NCBI GenBank assembly: GCA_963667005.1 | Contig: OY762937.1 | Location: 3,472,001 to 3,536,000 of the forward strand | Reading direction: 5' to 3' | DNA: 64,000 nucleotides | From: G963662605 sp963667005 | GTDB lineage: Bacteria > Bacteroidota > Ignavibacteria > Ignavibacteriales > Ignavibacteriaceae | Shown here: positions 34,495-43,736 of the stretch, piece by piece | Layout of the letters: each line of letters opens with the position of its first letter | Position numbering within the stretch: position 1 is the first letter of the stretch | Translations under genes and position numbers: made by a program | Notes under the pieces: generated by a model | Told to the model about the DNA's origin: nothing | The model's input: only the letters and a program-made list of their open reading frames with translations | Databases searched by the model: none

Positions 34495-36633
34495 TTATTC
34501 GGCATTCTCGGCCGGAGCTTCTGCAGCTTTTTCAGCGGCAGCCTGTGCTTCAGCTTCCATTTTGATCACTTCTTTGCGGCTTAAACTTGTTTTATTGTTT
34601 TCAACCTTAAGAAGTTTAACTTTTACTTTGTCACCAATTTTGAAATAGTCGGTTACTTTGTTTACACGTTTAACGTCTATTTCAGAAATGTGAATCATTC
34701 CGGTTTTTCCCGGAAGCAGTTCAACAATTGCGCCGAACTCAAGCAACTTAACAACTTCACCTTCATAGATAGCACCTATTTCAGGAAATTTTGTCAGTTT
34801 TGCTATATAATCGCGGCAGCGTTGTGCGTTATCCAGATTCGGAGAAGCAATGCTTACTTTTCCGGAATCTTCAATTGATATTTCAACGCCGAAAGTGCGC
34901 TGCATTTTCTGAATGGTCTTTCCAGCAGGCCCGATGATTCCGCCGATCTGATCCTGTTCGATCTCCAATGTCAAGAGACGTGGAGCATATTTCGACAGGT
35001 CAGCCTTAGGAGCACTGATAGCCTGATTCATGATACCAAGAATATGCAATCTGCCTTCTTTAGCCTGAGCCAAAGCCTTCTGCATGATTTCAAATGAAAT
35101 ACCCTGGATTTTGATATCCATCTGGAAACCGGTAATACCGGTTGAAGTTCCGGCAACCTTGAAGTCCATATCGCCGAGGTGATCTTCTGCGCCGAGAATA
35201 TCAGAAAGAATTGCGAACTTGTCGCCTTCTTTGATAAGTCCCATTGCAATACCTGCAACTGCAGTTTCAACCGGAGCACCGCCATCCATTAATGCAAGCG
35301 AACCTGCACAAACAGTTGCCATTGATGACGAACCGTTTGATTCGAGGATATCACTGATTAAGCGAACAGTGTACGGGAATTTATCATCAGAAGGAATGAG
35401 ATACTTCAACGAGCGTTCAGCGAGATTACCGTGTCCGATTTCTCTTCTGCCGACGCCGCTCATTCTGCCTACTTCACCAACGCTGAACGGAGGGAAGTTG
35501 TAGTGCAGAAGGAAGCGTTTGGTATATTCTTCTTTCAAACCGTCAATAATCTGTTCGTCATTCTTTGTGCCGAGTGTAAGAGTCGTTAAACTCTGTGTTT
35601 CACCGCGGGTAAACAATGCCGAGCCATGTGTTCTCGGAAGCAATCCGAGTTCAATGGTGATAGGTCGAATTTGTTTCGTATTTCTGCCATCAAGACGTAA
35701 ACCTTCATTGAGAATTCTCTCACGGACGTATACTTTTTCCAGATCGTGAATAATAGTCTTAACAACTTTATCCTGCTCTGGGAATTTTTCAGCAACTGCA
35801 GCTTTAGCAGCTTCCAATAAAGCTTTACCCTTTTCAGCGCGTTCTTCTTTAGCAAGAACTGAAGAAACGAGTTCTTTTAAAGGTGCTTCTACAACGGCAA
35901 TAACAGCCTTCTCTAACTCAGGATCAATGGCCTTTACGGGGATTGCTCTCTTAGTTATTGATAGTTCAGCTGCCAGTTCAAGCTGAAGCGCGACAATTTT
36001 CTTAATCGCTTCCTGTGCAACTTGCAAGGCTTCAAGCAAAACTTCTTCGCTGACATTCTTTGCTTCACCCTCAACCATCATGATTGAATCGGCTGTACCG
36101 GCAACGACGAGTTCAAGATCGCCAGCTTCAGTTTGAGCATGTGTCGGATTAACGATATACTCACCTTCAACTCTGCAAACGCGAACTTCCGCGATTGGTC
36201 CGTTAAAAGGGATATTCGAAACAGTCAATGCTGCTGAGGCGCCAATAGCACCAAGAACATCAGGATCATTTTCGCCATCGAATGAAAATACATTCGCAAC
36301 AACCTGAGTTTCATACTTGAACTCCTCAGGGAACAGCGGACGAATCGGACGATCAATCAAACGTGAGCTCAGAATTTCTTTTTCAGAAGGTCTTCCTTCG
36401 CGCTTCAAAAATCCACCCGGAAATTTTCCGGCTGCCGATGTCTTTTCGCGGTACTCTACTTGAAGAGGAAAGAAATCTACATCTTCTTTCATCTCCGGAG
36501 CTGAAACGGCTGTAACAAGTACCATCGTTTCGCCATATGTTACCATAACCGCACCATTCGCCTGTTTGGCAAAGCGGCCGGTTTCAATAGAAAGGATTTT
36601 TCCACCTATCTCTATTTGTTTCGTAACCATCAT
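34495..36633 (-). CDS. pnp: Polynucleotide phosphorylase
   Basis: A 712-residue 3'-5' phosphorolytic exoribonuclease and RNA polymerase that works in mRNA decay. Two RNase PH domains are present: the first has REGRPSEKEILSSRLIDRPIRPLFP, and the second has LPRTHGSALFTRGETQ and the catalytic aspartates in GDMDFKVAGT. The alpha-helical linker separates them. A KH domain (GIIGPAGKTIQKMQ) and an S1 domain (GAIYEGEVVKLLEFGAIVELLPGKTGMIHISE) end the protein, followed by an Ala/Glu-rich tail. The start is ATG at 36633 or the next codon. It lies 10 bases after rpsO, the classical rpsO-pnp arrangement. Confidence 0.98.
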   Translation of the reverse strand: MMVTKQIEIGGKILSIETGRFAKQANGAVMVTYGETMVLVTAVSAPEMKEDVDFFPLQVEYREKTSAAGKFPGGFLKREGRPSEKEILSSRLIDRPIRPLFPEEFKYETQVVANVFSFDGENDPDVLGAIGASAALTVSNIPFNGPIAEVRVCRVEGEYIVNPTHAQTEAGDLELVVAGTADSIMMVEGEAKNVSEEVLLEALQVAQEAIKKIVALQLELAAELSITKRAIPVKAIDPELEKAVIAVVEAPLKELVSSVLAKEERAEKGKALLEAAKAAVAEKFPEQDKVVKTIIHDLEKVYVRERILNEGLRLDGRNTKQIRPITIELGLLPRTHGSALFTRGETQSLTTLTLGTKNDEQIIDGLKEEYTKRFLLHYNFPPFSVGEVGRMSGVGRREIGHGNLAERSLKYLIPSDDKFPYTVRLISDILESNGSSSMATVCAGSLALMDGGAPVETAVAGIAMGLIKEGDKFAILSDILGAEDHLGDMDFKVAGTSTGITGFQMDIKIQGISFEIMQKALAQAKEGRLHILGIMNQAISAPKADLSKYAPRLLTLEIEQDQIGGIIGPAGKTIQKMQRTFGVEISIEDSGKVSIASPNLDNAQRCRDYIAKLTKFPEIGAIYEGEVVKLLEFGAIVELLPGKTGMIHISEIDVKRVNKVTDYFKIGDKVKVKLLKVENNKTSLSRKEVIKMEAEAQAAAEKAAEAPAENAE

Positions 36634-36643
36634 TTAAATACCT

Positions 36644-36907
36644 TTACTTTCTAATGTTCAATTCCTTAATGAGTGAACGGTATCTTGCAATATCTTTTTT
36701 AGCAAGATAATCTAAGAGACGGCGGCGTTTACCAACCATCATCATAAGACCACGGCGTGAGTGATGGTCTTTATTGTGTGCATTAAAATGCTCCGTTAAG
36801 TCATTAATGCGCTTTGTTAAAATTGCGACTTGAACTTCTGTCTTTCCGGTATCATTATCATGTGAACCGAATTTTTTAATTAATTCAAGTTTTTCTTCGC
36901 GTGTCAT
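36644..36907 (-). CDS. rpsO: 30S ribosomal protein S15
   Basis: The 87-residue primary-binding protein of the 30S platform, which contacts 16S rRNA helices 20-22. The whole sequence fits the family: GSHDNDTGKTEVQVAILTKRI, the conserved HxxHxxDHHSRRGL loop, and KRRRLLDYLAKKD. The terminal region YRSLIKELNIRK is intact. It lies between ribF (60-base gap) and pnp (10-base gap). In E. coli S15 represses its own translation through a leader pseudoknot; the short spacer here shows no structure I can call with confidence. Confidence 0.98.
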   Translation of the reverse strand: MTREEKLELIKKFGSHDNDTGKTEVQVAILTKRINDLTEHFNAHNKDHHSRRGLMMMVGKRRRLLDYLAKKDIARYRSLIKELNIRK

Positions 36908-36967
36908 AGAACTATAACTCCTTTTTGTATGATTCGATATTGCTCCAGAACCTACCAGAGCAAATTA

Positions 36968-37909
36968 TTAATTAATAAAAATATTTTCCAGAATCTTAAT
37001 AGCGAGGCCTTTATCAGCGGCTATTTGAGCCTTTAACTCGTCAACAGACGAGAACTTTTTTTCCTCGCGTATTCTTTCGATAAATGCCACGGTAATTTCT
37101 TTACCGTAAACATCTTCGTTAAAATCTATAATATGCACTTCCAAGTGCTCAGCCGGTGTTTCATCAAATGTCGGACGTACTCCGATATTCATGACACCTT
37201 TTCTCTCAATGCCGTTAACCTTGACCAGAACGGCATAGACACCGTAGCCGGGGACAAGCTTATTTTTATCTCCAAGACCCACGTTGGCAGTAGGAAAATC
37301 TATGGTTCTGCCTCTTTTGGCACCCTCAATAACGCGGCCGTTCATTTCATAATTATGGCCGAGGTATTCAGCAGCAGCTTTTACATATCCTGATTTAAGA
37401 AAATTCCGTATCAGTGTACTGCTAATGGTTAAACCATTCATCTGCACTGCGGGTACATGCATACAGGAAAATCCGTATTTCTTTGCCATTTCCCGTATCG
37501 TGTCCTCATCACCGTCTCTTCCCTTTCCGAAGCGATGGTCATAACCGACAATAATTTCTTTCAGCCCGATTTTCCCGACCAGATACTTAGCGAAAAACTC
37601 TTCAGAAGTCAGCTGGGCAAAAGTCTCATTGAATGGAAGGATAACAAGAACATCAATTCCTTCACTCTCGAATAACGTTTTTTTCTCTTCCAGTGTAGAC
37701 AACATCTTGATTTTCGACTTTTTGTCCAGCACTAATCTCGGATGAGGATCAAACGTAACTACCAGGCTTCTGCATTTCTGCACGGTTGCCTGTTTTTTCA
37801 CTATTCGTAAAATCTCTTTATGCCCTCTATGCAAGCCATCAAACGTGCCTACGGTCAGCACGGTGTTTGCATCGAATTGTACGGCATCAATTTCCGTGTA
37901 AACGGTCAT
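36968..37909 (-). CDS. ribF: Bifunctional riboflavin kinase / FAD synthetase
   Basis: A 313-residue enzyme making FMN from riboflavin and then FAD. The N-terminal adenylyltransferase domain has VGTFDGLHRGHKEIL (residues about 17-31) and the later SSTLIRNFLKSG. The C-terminal kinase domain begins around 185 and has the motif GRTIDFPTANV, typical of riboflavin kinase, plus YGVYAVLVKV and RPTFDE. Length and domain order are standard. It lies 27 bases after truB and 60 bases before rpsO, in the usual position within the rimP-nusA-infB cluster. No FMN riboswitch was seen. Confidence 0.97.
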   Translation of the reverse strand: MTVYTEIDAVQFDANTVLTVGTFDGLHRGHKEILRIVKKQATVQKCRSLVVTFDPHPRLVLDKKSKIKMLSTLEEKKTLFESEGIDVLVILPFNETFAQLTSEEFFAKYLVGKIGLKEIIVGYDHRFGKGRDGDEDTIREMAKKYGFSCMHVPAVQMNGLTISSTLIRNFLKSGYVKAAAEYLGHNYEMNGRVIEGAKRGRTIDFPTANVGLGDKNKLVPGYGVYAVLVKVNGIERKGVMNIGVRPTFDETPAEHLEVHIIDFNEDVYGKEITVAFIERIREEKKFSSVDELKAQIAADKGLAIKILENIFIN

Positions 37910-37936
37910 TCGTATCAGTAATTAATGAAATAATAT

Positions 37937-38653
37937 TTATTCATTCGAGCCCGTTTGAGCATCTTTAAATAATGCGCTTACTTCTCGTGGATCAAACGCA
38001 TCAAGTACCGAATAATCACCTATCGCTTCTCTCCGCAAAGAGGCAAGAAAAGCACCGCAGCCTAATTTTGCCCCGAAATCGGAAGCAAGAACCCGTATAT
38101 ATGTACCCTTTGAACATTCAACGGTAAAATATACATGCGGCATTTCAATTTTATCAATTGAGAATCTCATGATCTGAATCTTACGGGGCATACGTTCGAT
38201 TTCTTTACCTGCCCTTGCAAGTTCATACAACTTTTTACCTTTGTGGTTTACTGCCGAATACATCGGCGGTATCTGTTCTATCTCTCCGACAAAGGTTGCG
38301 GCAGTTTCATAAACCATATTCTCAGTAATGCCGCTAGTATCTTTTTCATCAACGGGTTCAGTCTCATAATCCATTGACGGTGTAATTTTACCGAGATAAA
38401 AACTTCCGGAATACGTTTTTTGTAAACCTTGGAAGCTGTCAATAACTTTTGTTTTTCTGTTTGAGCAGACAATCAACAAACCGGTCGCTAAAGGATCCAA
38501 CGTACCGGCATGGCCCGCTTTCCGTAAACCGAGGTGCTTTCTTAATTCATGGATGACCTTAAAAGACGACCATAACTTCGGTTTATCAATCAGAATCATT
38601 CCTCCTTCTTCGGAGGCAAAAGGCTTTATGTCAGGGTTCGATTTGCTGATCAT
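37937..38653 (-). CDS. truB: tRNA pseudouridine-55 synthase
   Basis: A 238-residue pseudouridine synthase that converts U55 in the T-loop of tRNAs. The catalytic Asp is in GHAGTLDPLATGLLIV near residue 52. Other family motifs are KTYSGSFYLGKITPSMDYE, IPPMYSAVNHKGKKLYELAR and CSKGTYIRVLASDFG. The frame overlaps rbfA by 23 bases from the ATG at 38653. The ATG at residue 19 (38599), which begins MILIDKP, is closer to the usual family start and would remove the overlap. Both are possible and no ribosome site decides. Confidence 0.95.
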   Translation of the reverse strand: MISKSNPDIKPFASEEGGMILIDKPKLWSSFKVIHELRKHLGLRKAGHAGTLDPLATGLLIVCSNRKTKVIDSFQGLQKTYSGSFYLGKITPSMDYETEPVDEKDTSGITENMVYETAATFVGEIEQIPPMYSAVNHKGKKLYELARAGKEIERMPRKIQIMRFSIDKIEMPHVYFTVECSKGTYIRVLASDFGAKLGCGAFLASLRREAIGDYSVLDAFDPREVSALFKDAQTGSNE

Positions 38654-38987
38654 TCTCGTGTATTTTTTTGATCAGTTCATCAATCTTCTCGACATAGTCC
38701 AGAGTATCATCAAGAAAGAATTTCACTTCGGGGACATAGCGCAGTTTAATGCGCGAGCCCAATTGTGAGCGGATATATCCTGAGGCTGCTGTAATTTTGT
38801 CAAGAGTCTCCTGCCTGTGGTCTTTTTCCAAAACGGAAATATACACCTTGGCAATTTTCAAGTCAGGTGAAGCTTTTACTTTTGTCACGGTAATAAATCC
38901 GAATACCGGATCACGCATACCGTACAGAAGAATCGAACTGATTTCCTGCTTCAACAAGCTCTCAACTTTTTCTATCCTATACGCCAT
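38631..38987 (-). CDS. rbfA: Ribosome-binding factor A
   Basis: A 118-residue KH-like protein that binds the 30S subunit and helps mature the 5' end of 16S rRNA, important in the cold. Family features: MAYRIEKVESLLKQEISSIL at the N-terminus, FITVTKVKASPDLKIAKVYIS in the centre, and the C-terminal PEVKFFLDDTLDYVEKIDELI. It follows infB by 62 bases and overlaps the longer version of truB by 23 bases. This order (infB-rbfA-truB) is the one seen in most bacteria. Confidence 0.96.
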   Translation of the reverse strand: MAYRIEKVESLLKQEISSILLYGMRDPVFGFITVTKVKASPDLKIAKVYISVLEKDHRQETLDKITAASGYIRSQLGSRIKLRYVPEVKFFLDDTLDYVEKIDELIKKIHENDQQIEP

Positions 38988-39049
38988 TACTGCTATCTTT
39001 TCTTACTTACTCTGTCAGTATAACCACATTTCAAAGAACTATGTTCCGG

Positions 39050-41785
39050 CTAAACCAGTTTCTTCTTTGTTTCAATTATCTTGTATGCTTCAATTACATC
39101 GCCGACTTTTATATCGTTAAAGTTTGCAATTGAAATACCGCATTCATAACCAGAATCAACTTCACGTACGTCATCCTTAAATCTCTTCAACGATGCAATG
39201 TCACCTTCAAAGACAACGATACCGTCACGTACAAGACGAATCTTATTGTTACGGAATATTTTTCCATCGGTAACATAACATCCTGCAACCGTACCGAATT
39301 TCGGAACTCTGAAGATATCGCGAACTTCAACAGTAGCGGTAACTTCTTCCGAAATGATCGGTGAGAGCAAGCCTTCAAGGGCGGCTTTAACTTCGTTGAT
39401 TGCATCATAGATGATATTATAAATACGGATATCAACTTTTTGCGTTTCAGCTAATTTTCTCGCGTTAACGTTCGGACGGACATGGAAGCCGATAATAATT
39501 GCATTTGATGCATCAGCCAGCAGAACGTCACCTTCGCTGATGGCACCCACACCACGGTGGATAACACGAACGATAACTTCTTCAGTGGATAATTTCATCA
39601 ATGAATCGGATAATGCTTCAACAGAACCATCCACGTCACCTTTCACGATGACCGGCAGCTCTTTAACACCACCCATACTGATCTGTCTTGAAATTTCATC
39701 AAGAGTAATATGGTGTACTTGCTTATTATCCTGTTCGCGTTTTAATTGCTGACGTTTATTTGCTATGCTGCGTGCTTCTCTTTCAGATTCAACGATGATA
39801 AACACATCGCCTGCCTGAGGAGCACCTTCAAAACCAAGTACCATAACCGGTGTTGAAGGAGGAGCAGTTTCTACACGGCGTTTTCTTTCATCGAACATAG
39901 CACGAACCCTGCCGTAATTAACACCGGCTATAAACGGATCGCCGACACGCAGAGTTCCTTTTTGAACAAGAACGGTAGCGGTAATACCGCGGCCTTTATC
40001 AAGCTCAGACTCAAGAACAACACCACGCGCATCTCTGTTCGGGTTAGCTTTTAATTCCAATACTTCTGCTTCGAGAAGAATTTTCTCAAGCAACAAATCA
40101 ACATTCTTTCCGGTCTTCGCAGAAAGTTCAACACACTGATATTTCCCGCCCCACTCTTCAACAAGAATATTCTTGTCGCCGAGCTGTTGTTTGATTCTTT
40201 CCGCATTTGCTTCCGGACGGTCAACTTTATTAATTGCGACGATGATCGGCACATTAGCAGCCTGAGCATGGTTGATAGCTTCGATGGTCTGAGGCATCAC
40301 CGCATCATCTGCAGCGACAACCAGAACCACGATATCCGTTACCTGAGCACCACGAGCACGCATAGCAGTAAATGCTTCGTGACCCGGAGTATCAAGAAAT
40401 GTGATTTCTCGGCCATTCGGGAGCTGTACTCTGTAAGCACCGATATGCTGTGTAATTCCACCGGACTCACCGGCAACCACGTTCGCGTTACGGATGTGAT
40501 CAAGCAACGAAGTTTTACCATGATCTACGTGACCCATAATAGTAACAACCGGGGATCTCGGCAGCAGAGTTTCAGGATCATCCGGAATGTCTTCAAGAGA
40601 TTCGGCTTCATACTCTTTTGCAAATTCGACTTCAAAACCGAATTCATCGGCAACATAGGTAATAGTTTCAACATCCAAACGCTGATTGATGGAGACCATC
40701 ATGCCAAGTCCGATACATTTTGAAATCACCTCACCGACACTGACACCCATCAAGTTAGCGAGTTCATTAACGGCGATAAATTCTGTAACGGTAATTTTAT
40801 TTTTCTCAGCTTCGGCTATTTGCTGTAAGCGTTCTACTTCTTCTTCGCGCTCTTTCTTTTTCTTTTTGCGCATGAGTGCACGGGCAGACATACTGCTTGC
40901 CTCGTCCAAACCGAGCATCGTTGTGCGAATGTTTTTATCAATCTCTTTTTGATCTATCTCGAATTTTTTTACTTTTTGTTTTTTCTTGACTACAAGAATA
41001 TCTTCGGGATTATCAACTTTTTTCTTTGTCTTTGATTTCTTTTTCCGTTTTTTCTTCTTGTCTTCTTCACTTGCGCTGGAAGTAGTCTCAGCCGGTTTTT
41101 CATCAGCGGCTTCCGGTTCTTCTGCGCGGTGTGGTTTTGACGGAGCAGGTTTCTCTTTTTCCTTAATTGTGCCGAGGATTTTTAATCCGCGTTTTCTCTT
41201 TTTTGCTTCTTCAATCGGGGATAAAGATTCTGCAGGGAACGGTTCTTCTTTTTTAGGTTCAACAACTGCTGGGGCTTCAACAGCTTCAACAGGAGCTTCC
41301 TCAACCGCCGGAGCGGCTTCTTCAACTACTACAGGTTCCGGTTCTGGTTCTGTTTTGTCCTCAACCACCGGAGCAGTTTCTTCTTGTGAAGCTTCAATTT
41401 CAACAGGTACTTCGGGAACGGCTTCTTCTGCAGGAGCGGCTTCCTCAACTACCGGAGCAGCGTCAACTTCTTCAGCTTCAACACTGCCCTTCCCGCCTTT
41501 TTTGTCAGCCTTACCGGATTTATCGCCTTTGTCTTCTTTCGATCCACGGGAACTACCAATAATCGAATGATACTCCTCGACTTTATCCTTGTGCTTCTTT
41601 GCCACTTCCATGGCCTTTTTGTAATTCGCCTCCAAAGCGGTCATCATTTCAGGCGTAACAATTGAATTCACAGTTTTAACGGCAAACCCTTTTTTCTGCA
41701 AAAAGGAGATAATATCCTCAGACGGGATATTAATCAATGTTGCAACGCTATTAACTCGAATTTTTTTCTCTTTAGCTTCGGCCAT
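39050..41785 (-). CDS. infB: Translation initiation factor IF-2
   Basis: A 911-residue GTPase that brings initiator fMet-tRNA to the 30S subunit and promotes subunit joining. The N-terminal IF2_N-like domain starts KKIRVNSVATLINIPSEDII. A long low-complexity region follows (residues about 80-280), Ala/Glu/Pro-rich and then Lys-rich. The G domain carries G1 GHVDHGKTSLLD near 415, G3 DTPGHEAFTAMRARG and G4 NKVDRPEAN. The C-terminal domains end with GDVIEAYKIIETKKKLV. Length is within the normal range for Bacteroidota. It lies 22 bases after nusA. Confidence 0.98.
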   Translation of the reverse strand: MAEAKEKKIRVNSVATLINIPSEDIISFLQKKGFAVKTVNSIVTPEMMTALEANYKKAMEVAKKHKDKVEEYHSIIGSSRGSKEDKGDKSGKADKKGGKGSVEAEEVDAAPVVEEAAPAEEAVPEVPVEIEASQEETAPVVEDKTEPEPEPVVVEEAAPAVEEAPVEAVEAPAVVEPKKEEPFPAESLSPIEEAKKRKRGLKILGTIKEKEKPAPSKPHRAEEPEAADEKPAETTSSASEEDKKKKRKKKSKTKKKVDNPEDILVVKKKQKVKKFEIDQKEIDKNIRTTMLGLDEASSMSARALMRKKKKKEREEEVERLQQIAEAEKNKITVTEFIAVNELANLMGVSVGEVISKCIGLGMMVSINQRLDVETITYVADEFGFEVEFAKEYEAESLEDIPDDPETLLPRSPVVTIMGHVDHGKTSLLDHIRNANVVAGESGGITQHIGAYRVQLPNGREITFLDTPGHEAFTAMRARGAQVTDIVVLVVAADDAVMPQTIEAINHAQAANVPIIVAINKVDRPEANAERIKQQLGDKNILVEEWGGKYQCVELSAKTGKNVDLLLEKILLEAEVLELKANPNRDARGVVLESELDKGRGITATVLVQKGTLRVGDPFIAGVNYGRVRAMFDERKRRVETAPPSTPVMVLGFEGAPQAGDVFIIVESEREARSIANKRQQLKREQDNKQVHHITLDEISRQISMGGVKELPVIVKGDVDGSVEALSDSLMKLSTEEVIVRVIHRGVGAISEGDVLLADASNAIIIGFHVRPNVNARKLAETQKVDIRIYNIIYDAINEVKAALEGLLSPIISEEVTATVEVRDIFRVPKFGTVAGCYVTDGKIFRNNKIRLVRDGIVVFEGDIASLKRFKDDVREVDSGYECGISIANFNDIKVGDVIEAYKIIETKKKLV

Positions 41786-41807
41786 ATTTTACCAATTTCT
41801 TTATAAA

Positions 41808-43052
41808 CTATTCTTCTTCGAACTCTTCTTTAAGTAGAGCCAATATTCTGTCAATTTCTGCTTCTGAAAGTTCGTCAATTTCCATAAGCTTAACTTTTCC
41901 GGCACGTAAAACTTCAAGAGCTGAATCATACCGGTTGTCAATCAATATCTGGTAGACTTCTTCGCCTAATTCTTCGCGGAAGTCAATCAATTCAATATCT
42001 TCTTCATACTCTTCAATCGGTTTTTCTTCACGGATGAATTCGATTTCGAATCCGGTAAGAGCCATTGCGAGATGAATGTTAACGCCGCCTCTGCCGACGA
42101 TAAGAGCAGCCTGATCTGAATCAGCGTAGATGGTTGCTTTTCTAGTCTGAAGGTCAACATCTATTTTTTTAATTTTTCCGGGGGCAAGTGCTTTTTGAAT
42201 AAAGATTTTCGGATCGTCCGAATAATTAATAACATCAATATTCTCATTATTCAATTCGCGAACGATTGCAGTTACACGAACACCCTTCATGCCCACGCAT
42301 GCGCCGACTGCGTCAATACGTTTATCCTGTGATTCAACGGCAATCTTCGCACGTTCACCGGGTTTGCGGGCTATGCCTTTGATGTCAATAATTCCGTCAT
42401 AGATTTCAGGAACTTCAATTTCAAATAATTTTTTGAGGAACTGGTTGTCAGCTCTTGAGATAACAACTTCAGGTCCTTTTTTACCTTTGCGAACTTCTTT
42501 AACGACCGCGCGGATGGTCTCGCCTTTTTTCGGGCGTTCATTCGGGATCTGTTCTTCTTTCGGAAGAACCAGTTCGTTCTTGTTGTGGTTAACAAGGATG
42601 GTTCCCTTGTTAAACTGGTAAACATCGCCAATAACGATTTCACCGACAATGTCACGATACTCTTTAAAGACAATCTCTTTCTCCAGCTCACGGATACGTT
42701 GATTGAGATTCTGTTTAGCAAAATTCACGAGTCTGCGTCCGAATGAGATCAGGCGGAGTTTTTCAACATACTCATCACCTACCTCGAGCTCATCTTCATT
42801 TCCGGTAGCTTCAACATCTTCTATTGAAATCTGGAGATTCGGATCTTCAACAGTTTCTACGATCTCGCGTGAAAGCAGAATTTCCACTTCACCTTTATCG
42901 GTGTTGAAGATGACCTGATATTTGGCCTCTTCTCCATATTTTTTCTTAACTAAAATTCCAAAGATTTCCTCGATGATACCAGCCAAGTGGTCTTTATCGA
43001 TACCTTTTTCACGAACCATCTGAGCAAATGATTCAACTATTTCAGAACTCAT
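41808..43052 (-). CDS. nusA: Transcription factor NusA
   Basis: A 414-residue RNA-polymerase-binding factor that increases pausing and hairpin-dependent termination and takes part in antitermination. In order: an N-terminal polymerase-binding domain (1-125), an S1 domain (about 130-200, starting GEIVIGDVYQFNKGTILV), and two KH domains with GACVGMKGVRVTAIVRELNNENIDV near 280. The C-terminal tail is short and acidic and lacks the tandem AR repeats of the E. coli protein, as in most non-proteobacteria. It lies 12 bases after rimP. A terminator-like hairpin precedes this operon. Confidence 0.97.
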   Translation of the reverse strand: MSSEIVESFAQMVREKGIDKDHLAGIIEEIFGILVKKKYGEEAKYQVIFNTDKGEVEILLSREIVETVEDPNLQISIEDVEATGNEDELEVGDEYVEKLRLISFGRRLVNFAKQNLNQRIRELEKEIVFKEYRDIVGEIVIGDVYQFNKGTILVNHNKNELVLPKEEQIPNERPKKGETIRAVVKEVRKGKKGPEVVISRADNQFLKKLFEIEVPEIYDGIIDIKGIARKPGERAKIAVESQDKRIDAVGACVGMKGVRVTAIVRELNNENIDVINYSDDPKIFIQKALAPGKIKKIDVDLQTRKATIYADSDQAALIVGRGGVNIHLAMALTGFEIEFIREEKPIEEYEEDIELIDFREELGEEVYQILIDNRYDSALEVLRAGKVKLMEIDELSEAEIDRILALLKEEFEEE

Positions 43053-43064
43053 TGAAAGCCTCCG

Positions 43065-43520
43065 TCATGTAAAACTAATTCTGACTATTGCGGTTGTAAT
43101 TGATGAAAATTTAACTACTAATTGCGAACGATCTTTTTTTGTTATGAACAGAAGTTCGCCTGCGACATCCTGAAGCCGACCCTGGACACTTTGAACCGGT
43201 TGACCTTCTTCTGCATATTGAATTTCAAGAATGCGGCCGATATGCTTGGGATATTGCTGAAGGAATTTAAGCGGACGGTCAACTCCCGGAGAAGATACGT
43301 CAAGTCTGCTGACATCGTCTAAAAGTTCTTGCGCCTCCAGTGCGTCGCCGATTTTATGGCTGACTGTTGCGCAGTCATTTACGGAGAGATCGCCGGGTGC
43401 ATCAATAAAAACTTCGATCACCTTCTTATCCCGTTGTCCGCGGATGGTTAAATCTATAAAGAAAAAACCTTCACTTTGAACTACTTGTTCACAAATTTCT
43501 TGTATTTTAAGATTTTTCAT
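43065..43520 (-). CDS. rimP: Ribosome maturation factor RimP
   Basis: A 151-residue 30S assembly factor, with the ATG at 43520 chosen. The longer open frame back to 43577 would run through a terminator-like hairpin and has no family similarity in its first 19 residues. Family motifs are GFFFIDLTIRGQRDKKVIEVFID near residues 20-40, NDCATVSHKIGDALEAQE, and YRLDVSSPGVDRPL-type LDVSSPGVDRPLKF near 80. It is the first gene of the rimP-nusA-infB-rbfA-truB-ribF-rpsO-pnp cluster. A promoter candidate and a hairpin with a U-run lie directly upstream. Confidence 0.95.
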   Translation of the reverse strand: MKNLKIQEICEQVVQSEGFFFIDLTIRGQRDKKVIEVFIDAPGDLSVNDCATVSHKIGDALEAQELLDDVSRLDVSSPGVDRPLKFLQQYPKHIGRILEIQYAEEGQPVQSVQGRLQDVAGELLFITKKDRSQLVVKFSSITTAIVRISFT

Positions 43521-43537
43521 AACTGTATAAACAAAAA

Positions 43538-43555
43538 TCGCCCTTTTTAGGGCGA
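43538..43555 (-). promoter_or_regulatory. Terminator-like hairpin (candidate attenuator) before rimP-nusA
   Basis: The arms TCGCCCT and AGGGCGA (7 bp, 4-base loop) are followed on the minus strand by TTTTTG, the form of an intrinsic terminator. It lies 17 bases before the rimP ATG and only a few bases after the expected start of transcription. Position suggests attenuation of the operon. Confidence 0.6.
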
Positions 43556-43567
43556 AATCAGTTACTA

Positions 43568-43596
43568 AAATTAACAATTATCCCCTTCAATAGCAA
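43568..43596 (-). promoter_or_regulatory. Candidate promoter for the rimP-nusA operon
   Basis: On the minus strand TTGCTA (43591-43596), a 17-base spacer and TAATTT (43568-43573). The -10 matches the one proposed for the lipoprotein gene at 15747. A start near 43561 would place the attenuator-like hairpin at the very beginning of the transcript. Confidence 0.4.
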
Positions 43597-43663
43597 GAAA
43601 TTAATTTATCCGTGCTCTATCTTATGTAAACTAGCCAATCGCAGGTTTAGCTGCAAAAAGGAT

Positions 43664-43734
43664 TCTCGCCAAGGCGCAAAAACGCAATTTTTTTCTATTT
43701 AAAAAATTTTCGCGCCTTTGCGCCTTTGCGTGAA
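43664..43734. repeat. Inverted repeat with CGCAAAGGCGCAAAGGCGC-type arms
   Basis: The left arm (43662-43684) and right arm (43711-43733) are inverted copies that match at about 19 of 23 positions around the core GGCGCAAA/TTTGCGCC. The AT-rich loop is 26 bases. The element lies between the GH27-like gene stop and the rimP promoter. It could terminate the glycosidase transcript. It looks like a dispersed intergenic repeat, but only one copy is in this window. Confidence 0.5.
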
Positions 43735-43736
43735 TT

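Noticed and set aside
40986..41570. Plus-strand frame of 194 codons, Ser/Ala/Gly-rich
   Set aside because: Antisense to the low-complexity Glu/Ala/Lys-rich part of infB and without family features or a ribosome site.
43521..43577. Upstream extension of rimP by 19 residues
   Set aside because: It would place coding sequence over a terminator-like hairpin; family start is at 43520.
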